Source of the DNA: Oxalicibacterium faecigallinarum
Lineage (GTDB): Bacteria; Pseudomonadota; Gammaproteobacteria; Burkholderiales; Burkholderiaceae_D
Assembly: GCF_014635705.1 (NCBI RefSeq)
Contig: NZ_BMDI01000002.1
Location: forward strand, 558,001 to 622,000
Length of the DNA: 64,000 bases
Direction of reading: 5' to 3'
Under the pieces are notes generated by a model that was given only the letters and a program-made list of their open reading frames with translations, made no database searches and was not told the DNA's origin. Both the position numbers and the translations under genes were made by a program. Below, piece by piece: positions 35,511-44,228 of this stretch. Position 1 is the stretch's first letter, and each line of letters starts with the position of its first letter.

Positions 35511-36680
35511 TTACTTGCTGAGCAGGCGCATGCCGCGTTCCAGTCCTTCCAGCGTCAGCGGCACCATGCGGTTGCTCATCTGCTGGCGAATCAGGGCAAT
35601 CGATTGGCGGTAATCCCAAAGATGTTCCGGTTCCGGATTAAGCCAGAGATGGCTGGGAAAGGCTTGCGTGAAACGGCGCAGCCACGTTGCGCCAGTTTCC
35701 TCGTTGTGATGGTCGATCGCACCGCCACGGGCGAGTATTTCATACGGGCTCATGGTGGCGTCGCCGACGAAGATCAGCTTGGTATCCGGCGGATAGGTAT
35801 GCAGCACATCCCAGGTGGCAAAGCGTTCGTTCCGGCGGCGGCTGTTGCTGCGCCACAGATGATCATAGACGCAATTGTGGAAATAATAGAACGCCATGTT
35901 CTTGAACTCGGTACGCGCAGCCGAGAACAATTCTTCCGTACGCTGAACGTGATCGTCCATCGATCCGCCAACGTCCAGCAGCATCAGTACCTTGGTGTGA
36001 TTGCGGCGCTCCGGCCGCATCTTCAGATCCAGCCAGCCGGCATTGCTGGCAGTGGCGCGGATGGTGTCATCCAGAGCCAGTTCTTCGGCAGCACCTTCAC
36101 GCGCAAAGCGGCGCAGCCTGCGTAATGCCACCTTGATATTGCGCGTGCCGATTTCGCGCGAGGCATCGTAATCGCGAAAGCTGCGTTCTTCCCACACCTT
36201 GACGGCGCGGCGGTGCGTGCTTTCACCACCAATGCGGATGCCTTCCGGGTTGTAGCCGCCATGACCAAAAGGGGAGGTGCCGCCGGTGCCGATCCATTTG
36301 CTGCCGCCTTCGTGACGTTCCTTCTGTTCTTTCAGTAATTCCTTCAGGCGATCCAGCAACTTGTCGTAACCGAATTTTTCCAGTCGCGCCTTGTCTTCCG
36401 GCGAGAGTTCGCGCATGGCACGCTTGATCAGCCAGTCCAGCGGAATCTCGGCTTTCTCGTCAAAACCAGCCTCGATGCCTTTGAAGTACAGCGCAAAGGC
36501 GCGATCAAACTTGTCGAAGTGCGCCTCGTCCTTGACCAGTGTCAGACGTGCCAGATAGTAAAAATCGTCAAACGAGCAATCGACGATGCGCCTCTCCAGT
36601 GCTTCGAGCAGGATCAGAAATTCCTTGATCGAGACCGGTACGCCACCATTCCTGAGGGTGTAGAAAAAGTCGATCAGCAT
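35511..36680 (-). CDS. VWA domain protein (CoxE-like)
   Basis: A 389-residue protein. The C-terminal von Willebrand A domain has MLLDVGGSMDDHV, the DxGGS form of the MIDAS motif seen in CoxE-like proteins, and later VGDATMSPYEI. The N-terminal region (about 1-170) is helical and charged. It is encoded 25 bases after a MoxR ATPase on the same strand. Such pairs act as a metal-insertion or protein-complex maturation chaperone (MoxR-VWA systems); the client here is unknown. Confidence 0.88.
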   Translation of the reverse strand: MLIDFFYTLRNGGVPVSIKEFLILLEALERRIVDCSFDDFYYLARLTLVKDEAHFDKFDRAFALYFKGIEAGFDEKAEIPLDWLIKRAMRELSPEDKARLEKFGYDKLLDRLKELLKEQKERHEGGSKWIGTGGTSPFGHGGYNPEGIRIGGESTHRRAVKVWEERSFRDYDASREIGTRNIKVALRRLRRFAREGAAEELALDDTIRATASNAGWLDLKMRPERRNHTKVLMLLDVGGSMDDHVQRTEELFSAARTEFKNMAFYYFHNCVYDHLWRSNSRRRNERFATWDVLHTYPPDTKLIFVGDATMSPYEILARGGAIDHHNEETGATWLRRFTQAFPSHLWLNPEPEHLWDYRQSIALIRQQMSNRMVPLTLEGLERGMRLLSK

Positions 36681-36705
36681 GCGCGCGTGATGTGCCGAAA
36701 AAGTT

Positions 36706-37560
36706 TTAGCGGTTGGCGCGTGCCATCTGCACCAGACGTTCGAACAGGTGGATATCCTGCTCGTTTTTCAGCAGTGCGCCGTGCAGCGGTGGCACGCTGA
36801 TGTCGGTGGTGTTGGCGTGCAGCGCTTCCGGTGGAATGTCTTCTGCCAGCAACAGCTTGAGCCAGTCGATCAGCTCGGATGTGGATGGTTTTTTCTTCAG
36901 GCCACCGATATTCCTTAGCTGGTAGAACACGTCAAGGGCACTTGCCAGCAATTCCTGTTTCAGATTGGGGAAATGGACGGCCACGATCTGTGCCATCGTT
37001 TCTGCATCGGGAAATTTGATGTAATGGAAGAAACAGCGGCGCAGAAATGCATCCGGCAGTTCCTTCTCGTTGTTGGAGGTAATGATGACCAGCGGGCGAT
37101 GCCGGGCGCGGATCATTTCGCGTGTTTCGTACACGTAAAACTCCATGCGATCCAGTTCGCGCAGCAAGTCGTTGGGGAACTCGATATCGGCTTTATCGAT
37201 TTCATCGATCAGCAGCACCACTTGCCGATCGGCCATGAAGGCTTGCCAGAGGACGCCCTTGACGATGTAATTTTCGATATGCTTGACGCGCTCGTCGCCC
37301 AGTTGCGAATCGCGCAGGCGCGAGACGGCATCATATTCGTACAGACCTTGCTGTGCTTTTGTGGTTGATTTGATATGCCATTGCAAGAGTGGCATGCCGA
37401 GCGCTGCGGCGACTTCTTCCGCCAGCATGGTTTTACCGGTACCCGGTTCGCCTTTGATCAGCAACGGGCGCTCCAGCGTCAAGGCAGCATTGACGGCCAG
37501 TTTAAGATCGCCCGTTGTGACGTAATTCGGGGAACCTTCGAAGCGTGTATCTTGTCGCAT
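36706..37560 (-). CDS. MoxR family AAA+ ATPase
   Basis: A 284-residue AAA+ protein from ATG 37560. Walker A is LLIKGEPGTGKTMLAEEVA, Walker B VVLLIDEIDKADIEFPND, sensor 1 PLVIITSNNEKELPD and the arginine finger region FLRRCFFHYIKFP. It is the ATPase partner of the downstream CoxE-like VWA protein, and both probably act in maturation of a metalloenzyme or membrane complex. It diverges from the large membrane gene at 37690. Confidence 0.9.
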   Translation of the reverse strand: MRQDTRFEGSPNYVTTGDLKLAVNAALTLERPLLIKGEPGTGKTMLAEEVAAALGMPLLQWHIKSTTKAQQGLYEYDAVSRLRDSQLGDERVKHIENYIVKGVLWQAFMADRQVVLLIDEIDKADIEFPNDLLRELDRMEFYVYETREMIRARHRPLVIITSNNEKELPDAFLRRCFFHYIKFPDAETMAQIVAVHFPNLKQELLASALDVFYQLRNIGGLKKKPSTSELIDWLKLLLAEDIPPEALHANTTDISVPPLHGALLKNEQDIHLFERLVQMARANR

Positions 37561-37689
37561 GGCGGATGTAAAAAATATCAAGGAAGAGATACGCAGTATA
37601 AGCGAGAGCGAGAAGTAACTTTTTGTGAGCAGCCACGGTTAGCCATGCGGTTGCTCTTCAAGACAGCGCCTGAATCAACAATAACTAGA

Positions 37690-39852
37690 ATGAAAATATC
37701 GTTTTTAAGAATCTGTGCCGTATGGCGCAGATTCCGTCGTGGTGCCTTGCGCCATCATGCCGATCATGCGCAGTACGTGCCGCAGATCGAATCGCTGGTT
37801 CGCCGTGCCGACCCCAATGCGTCGTGGCATGTGCGCGCCAACTGGATGATCGATCTGGCGGACTGGCTGCGTCATGAACCGAAAGTGTCCTTGCTGGCGC
37901 GCGACGAATGGCGCCGCCTCAAGCACTATCGCCTGCGTTTTCTGCTCGATTGGCTGGATGCGCATCGCGATGCGCGACAAACCGTGCAGGCTACCTTGCG
38001 CAAGACGCTGCGTGAAGCCACGGGGCACGAATTGTTTTCGTCGACCGGCATGCCGCGTGAGTCGGCATTTTTTACCGAATTGTCCGAACGACTGGTCAAG
38101 CTGATCTTGCCCAAGCCTTTGGGGCAGCATGATCTGTCTACGCTGTTTACGGTGATGTTTCCCGACGTATCCGATGCAGAATGGTTGCTGGAGCTTGATG
38201 ATCGCACCATGATGCGTCTGTGGAAGCTGTGCGGCGATGACGGCATTGCCCACGGTTATCGCCAGCAGATTGATGAGGCGATGCTGTATCTGGTGCAGAT
38301 GGTCGTATCGGTCGGCATCAGCCCGGCGTTTCGCCAGCGTCTCGAGCCACGCATGCAATTACTGGCGACGCCCTTTATGTCGCTGCGTCGGGAACTGGAG
38401 CACTATCTGATCACCAATACCCGTGATCAGGGTGCCTTGCGTAGCGTGCGCATGCTGATTGCGGTTTGTCAGGCACAGACCGACCGGATATACGCGCACT
38501 TGGACGAATTCGGCACCTCGGTCGGGCTGGTGTATCACCTGGAACGCATGCGTGCACAGCTCAATCGTATCGGGCGCCTGCTTGATCTGCGTAATGCACC
38601 GTATGCGGAAGAGGGATCGGGACAGATCCAGAGCGTGCTGGTGGATTTGATCACTGCACATCATCACCGTTCTTCCGTGCGTGATTTGATCCGGCGCAGC
38701 TTTTCGCTGCTGGCACGCAAGATTGTCGAACGTACCGCTTATCACGGCGAGCATTACATTGCGCGTGACGGCAAGGAATACAAACGCATGCTGAAGGCAG
38801 CCATGCTGGGTGGTCTGGTGATTGGTTTTACCTGGCTGTTCAAGTTCGGCATCGATCGGGCCCGCTTTGCTGAATTCTTCGAAGGTTTCTTCCTATCGGT
38901 TAATTATGCGATTGGCTTCTTGCTGATTTCGGCTATTGGTGGCGTGCTGGCAGCACGCCAGCCGGTGATTACGGCGGCGGCACTGGCTGAAAAAATGGGC
39001 GCACTGGATACGATAGAAGGATTGTGTGGCCTGCTGTCGCAAATGGCAGCCTTGCTACGTTCGCAGGCGGCTGCCGTACTGGGAAATGTCTTGACGGTCG
39101 CCATGGTGGTGAGCGGTCTGAGCGTGGCGGCATTGTTCCTGATGGACGCGCCGCTGATGCATCCGATTGATGCGCACACGACATTGCATTCCTTGTCGAT
39201 CATCGGCTGGACACCATTGTTTGCTGCCGTGACCGGATTGCTGCTATGGCTGGCAAGTCTGTTTGCCGGCTTTGCCGACAACTGGTTTGCCTTACGCAGA
39301 CTCAAGGAGTCGCTGTCTAATCACCGGCGATTGGTACATGCGATGGGTGCCAACCGCGCCGAACGATTTGCCAACTGGCTGGAGCGCAATGTGTCGGGCA
39401 TCGCCGGTAATCTGGCGCTGGCGGTTCTGCTGGGTATGATGCCTGCCGTGGCGCACTTCTTCGGCCTGCCGGTGGATGTACGTCATGTGGCATTGTCGGC
39501 GGCTACCCTGACCGCAACCGTGGGTAGTCTGGGCTGGATGGTATTGCTGACATCCGAGTTCTGGTTGGCCTTTGCCGGTCTGCTTGCGGTCGGTTTGCTC
39601 AACGTTGGCGTGGCGTTTGTCTGCGCCTTGCTGCTGGCATTGCGTGCGCGTGATGTGCCGCGCCGTGTGCGGCGGGTTGTCTACCGCTCCTTTTTACGTC
39701 GCGTCACGCTGACGCCGTTGATTTTCGTATTGCCGGTCGGCGCCGATGCACGCAAAGCGGCCGAAGTCGTGGCTGCCGATTCGCAGGAAATCAGTGATGA
39801 AAGTAAGCAGCGCGACGACGACGAGCCGCCTGTCTATCCGCGGTTGAAATAA
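37690..39852 (+). CDS. Large membrane protein of the so-called site-specific recombinase family (PF10136-like)
   Basis: A 720-residue protein from ATG 37690; ATG 37645 is also possible and gives 735 residues. The N-terminal half is soluble and helical (RANWMIDLADWLRHEPKVSL). From about residue 370 it has several hydrophobic helices (LGGLVIGFTWLFKFGI; FFLSVNYAIGFLLISAIGGV). The ending is acidic. Sequence style matches the COG4389/SpecificRecomb family found widely in Burkholderiales. No recombinase active-site residues (catalytic Ser, or Tyr with Arg/His set) are evident, so the family name is probably misleading and a membrane role is likelier. Confidence 0.75.
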   Translation: MKISFLRICAVWRRFRRGALRHHADHAQYVPQIESLVRRADPNASWHVRANWMIDLADWLRHEPKVSLLARDEWRRLKHYRLRFLLDWLDAHRDARQTVQATLRKTLREATGHELFSSTGMPRESAFFTELSERLVKLILPKPLGQHDLSTLFTVMFPDVSDAEWLLELDDRTMMRLWKLCGDDGIAHGYRQQIDEAMLYLVQMVVSVGISPAFRQRLEPRMQLLATPFMSLRRELEHYLITNTRDQGALRSVRMLIAVCQAQTDRIYAHLDEFGTSVGLVYHLERMRAQLNRIGRLLDLRNAPYAEEGSGQIQSVLVDLITAHHHRSSVRDLIRRSFSLLARKIVERTAYHGEHYIARDGKEYKRMLKAAMLGGLVIGFTWLFKFGIDRARFAEFFEGFFLSVNYAIGFLLISAIGGVLAARQPVITAAALAEKMGALDTIEGLCGLLSQMAALLRSQAAAVLGNVLTVAMVVSGLSVAALFLMDAPLMHPIDAHTTLHSLSIIGWTPLFAAVTGLLLWLASLFAGFADNWFALRRLKESLSNHRRLVHAMGANRAERFANWLERNVSGIAGNLALAVLLGMMPAVAHFFGLPVDVRHVALSAATLTATVGSLGWMVLLTSEFWLAFAGLLAVGLLNVGVAFVCALLLALRARDVPRRVRRVVYRSFLRRVTLTPLIFVLPVGADARKAAEVVAADSQEISDESKQRDDDEPPVYPRLK

Positions 39853-39892
39853 CGCCAAATAGCAAGTTGTATTTGTGGCAATAAATAACTGG

Positions 39893-39921
39893 TTGGACTG
39901 ATATTTTTCTTCATGTAGAAT
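39893..39921 (+). promoter_or_regulatory. Candidate promoter of the cytochrome c genes
   Basis: TTGGAC (39893-39898) and TAGAAT (39916-39921) with exactly 17 bp between. It precedes the first cytochrome ATG by 87 bases and probably serves both cytochrome genes. Confidence 0.6.
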
Positions 39922-40008
39922 CAACTCGCCTTTCCGTGCGACACCGCCTTATCTTCATCCGTCGCACAGCTTCATGCAGCAGCTTCGACTAACTTGTCCA
40001 CGGCTAAC

Positions 40009-40341
40009 ATGAAAAAACCTCTTATATCTCTTACTGCAATTCTCGTACTCGCGAGTACCCCGCATTTCGCAGTCTCGGCAGAAGTGGTTGGCGATGCCAA
40101 GGCGGCGGCAAACAAGGTTGCGATGTGCATCGGATGCCACGGCATTCCCGGCTACAAGGCAACTTTCCCCGAGGTTTATCAAGTGCCCATGATCGGCGGG
40201 CAGAACGAGAAGTACATCATCAACGCCCTCAATGCATACAAGAAGGGCGAGCGCTCGCATCCCACCATGCGCGGCATAGCCGAGAGCATGTCGGATCAGG
40301 ACATCGCCGATGTCGCTGCCTATTACTCACATCAGAAATAA
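40009..40341 (+). CDS. Small periplasmic c-type cytochrome (class I)
   Basis: A 110-residue cytochrome from ATG 40009. It has a signal peptide (MKKPLISLTAILVLASTPHF...AVSA) and one heme-binding CIGCH (Cys40, Cys43, His44). Met in VPMIGGQ is a possible axial ligand. The C-terminal MSDQDIADVAAYYS is the typical last helix of cytochrome c4/c5-like monoheme domains. It works in periplasmic electron transfer. The partner cytochrome gene begins 12 bases after its stop. Confidence 0.92.
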   Translation: MKKPLISLTAILVLASTPHFAVSAEVVGDAKAAANKVAMCIGCHGIPGYKATFPEVYQVPMIGGQNEKYIINALNAYKKGERSHPTMRGIAESMSDQDIADVAAYYSHQK

Positions 40342-40353
40342 GGGAGCGCAGAC

Positions 40354-40707
40354 ATGAAAAAAATCATTTCCCTGAGTGTGTTCTCGCTGGCTGCGCTGGT
40401 TTCGGTTTCGGCCCATGCGGACAAACGGATCGAGGCGGGCAAGGCAGCCGTCGCCAAGTTCAACTGCGCCCAATGTCATGGTGCCGACTTCAAGACACCG
40501 ATCGATCCGGCTTATCCCAATCTGGCAGGCCAGCATCGCGATTACCTGAAGCACGCGCTGATTGCGTACAAGCGTGGCGGCGATGGCACGAATGGTCGCG
40601 CCAACGCGATCATGGTGCCGGAAGCACGCAAGCTATCTAATCAGGATATCGAGAATATCGCTGCTTATCTGCACAGCTTGCCGGGGACGTTAGTGCTTCG
40701 GAAGTAA
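40354..40707 (+). CDS. Small periplasmic c-type cytochrome (class I), second copy
   Basis: A 117-residue cytochrome with signal peptide MKKIISLSVFSLAALVSVSA and heme motif CAQCH (Cys38, Cys41, His42). The C-terminal LSNQDIENIAAYLHSLPG parallels the first copy, so the two are a tandem paralogue pair, each with one heme. Together they resemble the halves of a split diheme cytochrome c4. Both probably donate electrons to a terminal oxidase or reductase. A bidirectional terminator follows. Confidence 0.92.
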   Translation: MKKIISLSVFSLAALVSVSAHADKRIEAGKAAVAKFNCAQCHGADFKTPIDPAYPNLAGQHRDYLKHALIAYKRGGDGTNGRANAIMVPEARKLSNQDIENIAAYLHSLPGTLVLRK

Positions 40708-40730
40708 AGTGCTTTCCGTTTTGGGAAATA

Positions 40731-40760
40731 AAAAGCCGCCCGTTTGAAGGCGGCTTTTTT
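40731..40760. terminator. Bidirectional intrinsic terminator (cytochromes / DUF1841 gene)
   Basis: AAAAGCCGCC (40731-40740), loop CGTTTGAA and GGCGGCTTTT (40749-40758) followed by more T residues. Confidence 0.92.
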
Positions 40761-40797
40761 GTTCGCTAGAAGCAAATCGTACAAAGAGTGTGCGGAT

Positions 40798-41229
40798 TCA
40801 ACTGCCGATGCGATTGATGGATTCAATGTATTCCGCAGCGTCTGGTGGCGAGTTGGTACGTTGCGACTTCCACAGCATCTGGCCCAGACACTCCATGATG
40901 CGATGATGTGCCTCATGTTCGGAATCCAGACGACGCGCCAGATTCTGGAATGCCGCACGGATGCCCGGCGGCTGGTCGATGGAAATCTGTTCGGCGATCG
41001 ATAAGTGCATAGACAAATGCAGGAAGGGATTGGTCTGGCCATTCTCGACCGAGTAATCACGCGCAATCGCTTCTTCCACATTCTCAAAATCGGGGGCGTA
41101 TTCCGGATGCTGCACGATCCAGTCGCGCGCGATCGCTTCCAGCGGCGTCAGAATGACGTTATCGGTCGTCTTGCGATAGGTCTCGCAAAAGAAGCGACGC
41201 ACGTCGTGTTGGGAAGGTGTAAAAAACAT
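40798..41229 (-). CDS. DUF1841 family protein
   Basis: A 143-residue protein from ATG 41229. The N-terminus MFFTPSQHDVRRFFCETYRK and NPFLHLSMHLSIAEQISIDQ with EHEAHHRIMECLGQMLW match DUF1841. The His- and Glu-rich core could bind a metal, but no function is known. It stands alone on the minus strand, sharing its terminator with the cytochrome genes. Confidence 0.88.
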   Translation of the reverse strand: MFFTPSQHDVRRFFCETYRKTTDNVILTPLEAIARDWIVQHPEYAPDFENVEEAIARDYSVENGQTNPFLHLSMHLSIAEQISIDQPPGIRAAFQNLARRLDSEHEAHHRIMECLGQMLWKSQRTNSPPDAAEYIESINRIGS

Positions 41230-41396
41230 GGTCTCGAAGCAAGTAATCCAGCACTCAATAGGCAAAATCGCCCGCCAAGCCGATATTGTACGTTGCCCGG
41301 GCCAAGCTCGCAGTGACAGTTTCCGCTACCATAGCCGTTTGTTGCCGCATGAGAAATGCACGAGCGCGGCGTATTGAAACTTGAATGGAATCGACC

Positions 41397-41981
41397 ATGG
41401 TCAATCAGGAAGCACTTGAGACTCTTTTTACCCAAGCCCATACCAATCATGCCTGGCTCGACAAGCCGGTTACCAATGGTCAGCTGCGCGAAATCTATGA
41501 ATTGATGAAATGGTGCCCAACCGCTTTCAACAGCGCGCCCACCCGCATTGCCTTCATCAAGTCACCACAAGCCAAGGAAAAACTCGCTGCCTGCGTGTCT
41601 GCCGGCAATGTAGAGAAAGTCAAAACTGCCCCCATCACTGCCATCATCGGCATGGACATGGCGTTCTCGCGCAAGATGCCGCAGCTCTATCCTCCGTTCA
41701 ACGTGCAGGCGCTGATGGACGGTAATCCGGCACTGGCTGAAGAAACCGCTTTCCGCAATTCGTCATTGCAAGGCGGATACTTCATTCTGGCCGCACGCGC
41801 GATCGGTCTGGACGTTGGCCCGATGTCGGGCTTTGACGCAGACAAGGTCAATGAAACCTTCTTTGTCGGTACCCAGGTCAAGGCCAACTTCCTGTGCAGC
41901 ATCGGTTATGGCGACCACACCGCGATCAAACCACGTCTGCCACGTCTGACGTTTGATGCGGCTTGTGCGATTGTGTTGTAA
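41397..41981 (+). CDS. Nitroreductase-family FMN enzyme, malonic semialdehyde reductase (RutE)-like
   Basis: A 194-residue flavoprotein from ATG 41397; ATG 41385 in frame is also possible but has no ribosome-binding site. The N-terminus LFTQAHTNHAWLDKPVTNGQ, MKWCPTAFNSAPTRIAFIKS (FMN phosphate loop) and AIGLDVGPMSGFD match the RutE/HadB-like subgroup. RutE reduces malonic semialdehyde from uracil breakdown. No other rut genes are nearby, so the physiological substrate is uncertain. Monocistronic with its own terminator. Confidence 0.85.
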   Translation: MVNQEALETLFTQAHTNHAWLDKPVTNGQLREIYELMKWCPTAFNSAPTRIAFIKSPQAKEKLAACVSAGNVEKVKTAPITAIIGMDMAFSRKMPQLYPPFNVQALMDGNPALAEETAFRNSSLQGGYFILAARAIGLDVGPMSGFDADKVNETFFVGTQVKANFLCSIGYGDHTAIKPRLPRLTFDAACAIVL

Positions 41982-42003
41982 GCGATCAACTTGATGCGCA
42001 ATA

Positions 42004-42033
42004 AAAAACGACATGCCAAGGCATGTCGTTTTT
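42004..42033. terminator. Bidirectional intrinsic terminator (RutE-like gene / nth)
   Basis: AAAAACGACATGCC (42004-42017) and GGCATGTCGTTTTT (42020-42033) form a long stem with a tight AA tip, flanked by A and T tracts for both directions. Confidence 0.9.
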
Positions 42034-42056
42034 GTTTTCATTGATGAATCTAATTC

Positions 42057-42707
42057 CTAGACACCTTTGGCAGGCAACGGCGTCTTGGCTTTGTATTCGC
42101 ACAGATCGGCGATGATGCAGTTCCAGCACTGCGGCTTGCGTGCGATACAGGTGTAGCGGCCATGCAGGATCAGCCAGTGATGCGCATCGAGCTTGAATTC
42201 CGCTGGGACAAATTTCAGTAGCTTCTGTTCGACGATATCGACATTCTTGCCGGGCGCAATGCCGGTGCGATTGGAGACGCGGAAAATATGGGTATCGACC
42301 GCGATGGTTGGCTCGCCGAAGGCGGTATTAAGCACGACATTGGCAGTCTTGCGGCCGACGCCGGGCAGGGCTTCGAGTGCTTCACGCGTGCGGGGGACTT
42401 CGCCGCCATGTTGCTCAAGCAGAATCTGACACGTCGCGATGACGTTCTTGGCCTTGGTTTTATATAAACCGATGGTTTGAATGTAGGGCATCAATCCTTC
42501 AACACCCAACGCAAAAATCTTGGCGGGTGTATTGGCAACCGGATAGAGCTTGCGGGTGGCCTTGTTGACGCCAACGTCGGTGGCCTGCGCAGACAATAAC
42601 ACTGCGATCAGCAATTCGAACGGCGTGGTGTATTCGAGTTCGGTGGTGGGCTTTTCATTGGCAGCACGCAGTCGCGTAAAAATCTCGCGTCGCTTGTCGG
42701 CATTCAT
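42057..42707 (-). CDS. nth: Endonuclease III
   Basis: A 216-residue DNA glycosylase/AP lyase for oxidised pyrimidines. The catalytic Lys120 ([12 protein letters not shown]) and Asp138 (IAVDTHIFR) and the [4Fe-4S] ligands Cys187, 194, 197 and 203 fall at the same positions as in the E. coli enzyme. It overlaps the rsxB stop by four bases (ATGA), so the two iron-sulfur proteins are co-translated. The same rsxB-nth order is common in gammaproteobacteria at the end of rsx/rnf operons. Confidence 0.97.
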   Translation of the reverse strand: MNADKRREIFTRLRAANEKPTTELEYTTPFELLIAVLLSAQATDVGVNKATRKLYPVANTPAKIFALGVEGLMPYIQTIGLYKTKAKNVIATCQILLEQHGGEVPRTREALEALPGVGRKTANVVLNTAFGEPTIAVDTHIFRVSNRTGIAPGKNVDIVEQKLLKFVPAEFKLDAHHWLILHGRYTCIARKPQCWNCIIADLCEYKAKTPLPAKGV

Positions 42708-43399
42708 TGCTTGTCTTTCTCCGCCTGTTCTTTTTTCAGACGTGCACGTTCGATGGCCGCGGCGATGATGGCTTTCTTGCGATCCTGCTCGGCCTTTTCA
42801 GCGTCCGAGACTTCTTCGCTCTCGAGCGTTTTGAGTTTGGCTGCCGCCTTGGCAGCCAGGCGGGCATCGTTTTCTTCCTTTTCGCGCTTGAGACGTTCGA
42901 TGCGAAAGTCGTGCCGTGCGCGTGCCGCATCCGCCTGTTCTTGCGACCACGCATCCCAACCCGTCCTGCCCGGCGTGACCTCAACCATATCAATGCAGTC
43001 GACCGGGCAGGGTGCAACACATAAATCGCAGCCGGTGCACAGTTCGGATACGACGGTGTGCATCTGCTTGGCGGCACCGACGATGGCATCGACAGGGCAT
43101 GCCTGAATGCAAAGCGTGCAACCAATACAGATTTTTTCGTCGATGACGGCAATCGGACGAGGACGCTCTTGGCCGTGCACAACGTTCAGGGGAATAACAG
43201 GTTTGCCCAGAACATTGGCCAGACGGATGATGCCTTCCTGACCACCCGGAGGGCATTGATTGTAGGACGCGCTGCCATCGGCCATGGCTTCCGCATACGG
43301 ACGACAAGCCGGATAGCCGCATTTTGTACATTGCGTCTGGGGCAGCAGATCTTCAAGGCGATCGGCAAGCGTGCGATTGTCGGAGGAAGACACGGTCAT
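42704..43399 (-). CDS. rsxB: RsxB/RnfB-type iron-sulfur protein, soluble form
   Basis: A 231-residue protein with an N-terminal four-Cys Fe-S domain (Cys24, 27, 32, 49) and two [4Fe-4S] ferredoxin motifs (Cys91-94-97-101 and 121-124-127-131). The N-terminal membrane helix of classical RnfB is missing: it begins directly with charged residues. The C-terminal 70 residues form a highly charged coiled coil rich in Lys, Glu and Ala. No other rnf/rsx subunit is adjacent, so it may donate electrons to the nearby endonuclease or another soluble target. Confidence 0.9.
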   Translation of the reverse strand: MTVSSSDNRTLADRLEDLLPQTQCTKCGYPACRPYAEAMADGSASYNQCPPGGQEGIIRLANVLGKPVIPLNVVHGQERPRPIAVIDEKICIGCTLCIQACPVDAIVGAAKQMHTVVSELCTGCDLCVAPCPVDCIDMVEVTPGRTGWDAWSQEQADAARARHDFRIERLKREKEENDARLAAKAAAKLKTLESEEVSDAEKAEQDRKKAIIAAAIERARLKKEQAEKDKQ

Positions 43400-43519
43400 G
43401 CGGGTGCGGTCGTGGCGTAAGAGCGAATTATGGTCTTAACCAGTATGCAACGCCAAGCAAGACCGGCAATCCGTACGGATATTCGTAATGAGAGGCATTC
43501 CAATCTGTGGCATGCAAAT

Positions 43520-43552
43520 GAAAAACGCCCCGTGTAAAAACAGCGAGGCGTT
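43520..43552 (-). terminator. Intrinsic terminator after fdxA
   Basis: On the minus strand AACGCCTC (43552-43545) pairs with GGGGCGTT (43531-43524, one G-T pair) across a 13-base loop, followed by T residues (complement of the A tract 43525-43521). Confidence 0.75.
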
Positions 43553-43571
43553 CAGAGAGCAGAGTAGTGAA

Positions 43572-43895
43572 TCAGCGTTCCAGATACTGGAGCTTGTTCG
43601 GCTTGTCTTTCCATTCGTCTGCGTCAGGCAGTGGTGCCTTGGTCTTGGTGATCGACGGCCACGAGCGCGAGAGTTCAGCATTGATGGCAATGTACTCTTG
43701 CTGATCGGCTGGCAAATCTTCTTCGGCAAAGATTGCGGCAGCTGGGCATTCGGCCACGCAGACGGCGCAATCAATGCACTCGTCCGGGTCGATCACGAGG
43801 AAATTCGGGCCTTCACGGAAGCAGTCCACCGGACAGACGTCCACGCAATCCGTATAACGGCAAAGGATGCATGAGTCGGCAACAACGTGGGTCAT
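43572..43895 (-). CDS. fdxA: Ferredoxin FdxA (7Fe, 3Fe-4S plus 4Fe-4S)
   Basis: A 107-residue ferredoxin from ATG 43895. Compared with Azotobacter FdI, Cys9, Cys17 and Cys50 fit the [3Fe-4S] set, and Cys21, Cys40, Cys43 and Cys46 fit the [4Fe-4S] set, with an extra Cys12. The C-terminal half ([20 protein letters not shown]) is the usual wrapping extension. It is a low-potential electron carrier. A candidate promoter lies about 100 bases upstream. Confidence 0.95.
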   Translation of the reverse strand: MTHVVADSCILCRYTDCVDVCPVDCFREGPNFLVIDPDECIDCAVCVAECPAAAIFAEEDLPADQQEYIAINAELSRSWPSITKTKAPLPDADEWKDKPNKLQYLER

Positions 43896-44228
43896 ACCAA
43901 GTCCTAACTGTTGATTATTTTGAAAAACCTGGCGGGCAGTATGGGAGAAGCGAAGTGCTGGAATAGCAAGAGATCGCGCCGGACAGCCGCAGAACATCGC
44001 ATTTTAAGGCAAATCGCACTTTCCCACAAATGCGAGTTATATGGATTTTGCATAAGCAAATAAGATTTTCGAACAAAGAGGGGCGACCATTGCGGGCTGG
44101 CAATGCGCCACAGAGAGCTGCGATAGAATGGTGGACCGATACCGCACGTTCATTCTTGCGCTGCGTCGCAATAAAAACAAAAATGCCGTTGTTTTCCCCC
44201 ACACAGCTCACAGTCTGAGGAGACATTG
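43896..44228. other. 333-base divergent intergenic region, fdxA / hydroxyacid dehydrogenase
   Basis: No gene is supported. It holds the fdxA promoter candidate (44001-44029, listed separately). On the plus side a TAGAAT (44124-44129) could be a -10 but lacks a good -35. The GAGGAG ribosome-binding site of the dehydrogenase is at 44217-44222. Confidence 0.45.
44001..44029 (-). promoter_or_regulatory. Candidate fdxA promoter
   Basis: On the minus strand TTGTGG (44029-44024) and TAAAAT (44006-44001) are separated by exactly 17 bp. The start would be near 43994, leaving a leader of about 100 bases before the fdxA ATG. Confidence 0.5.

Noticed and set aside
37690-39852. Mobile-element interpretation of the site-specific recombinase family gene
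   Set aside because: No flanking repeats, no catalytic motifs and a membrane-like C-terminus; treated as a resident membrane protein.
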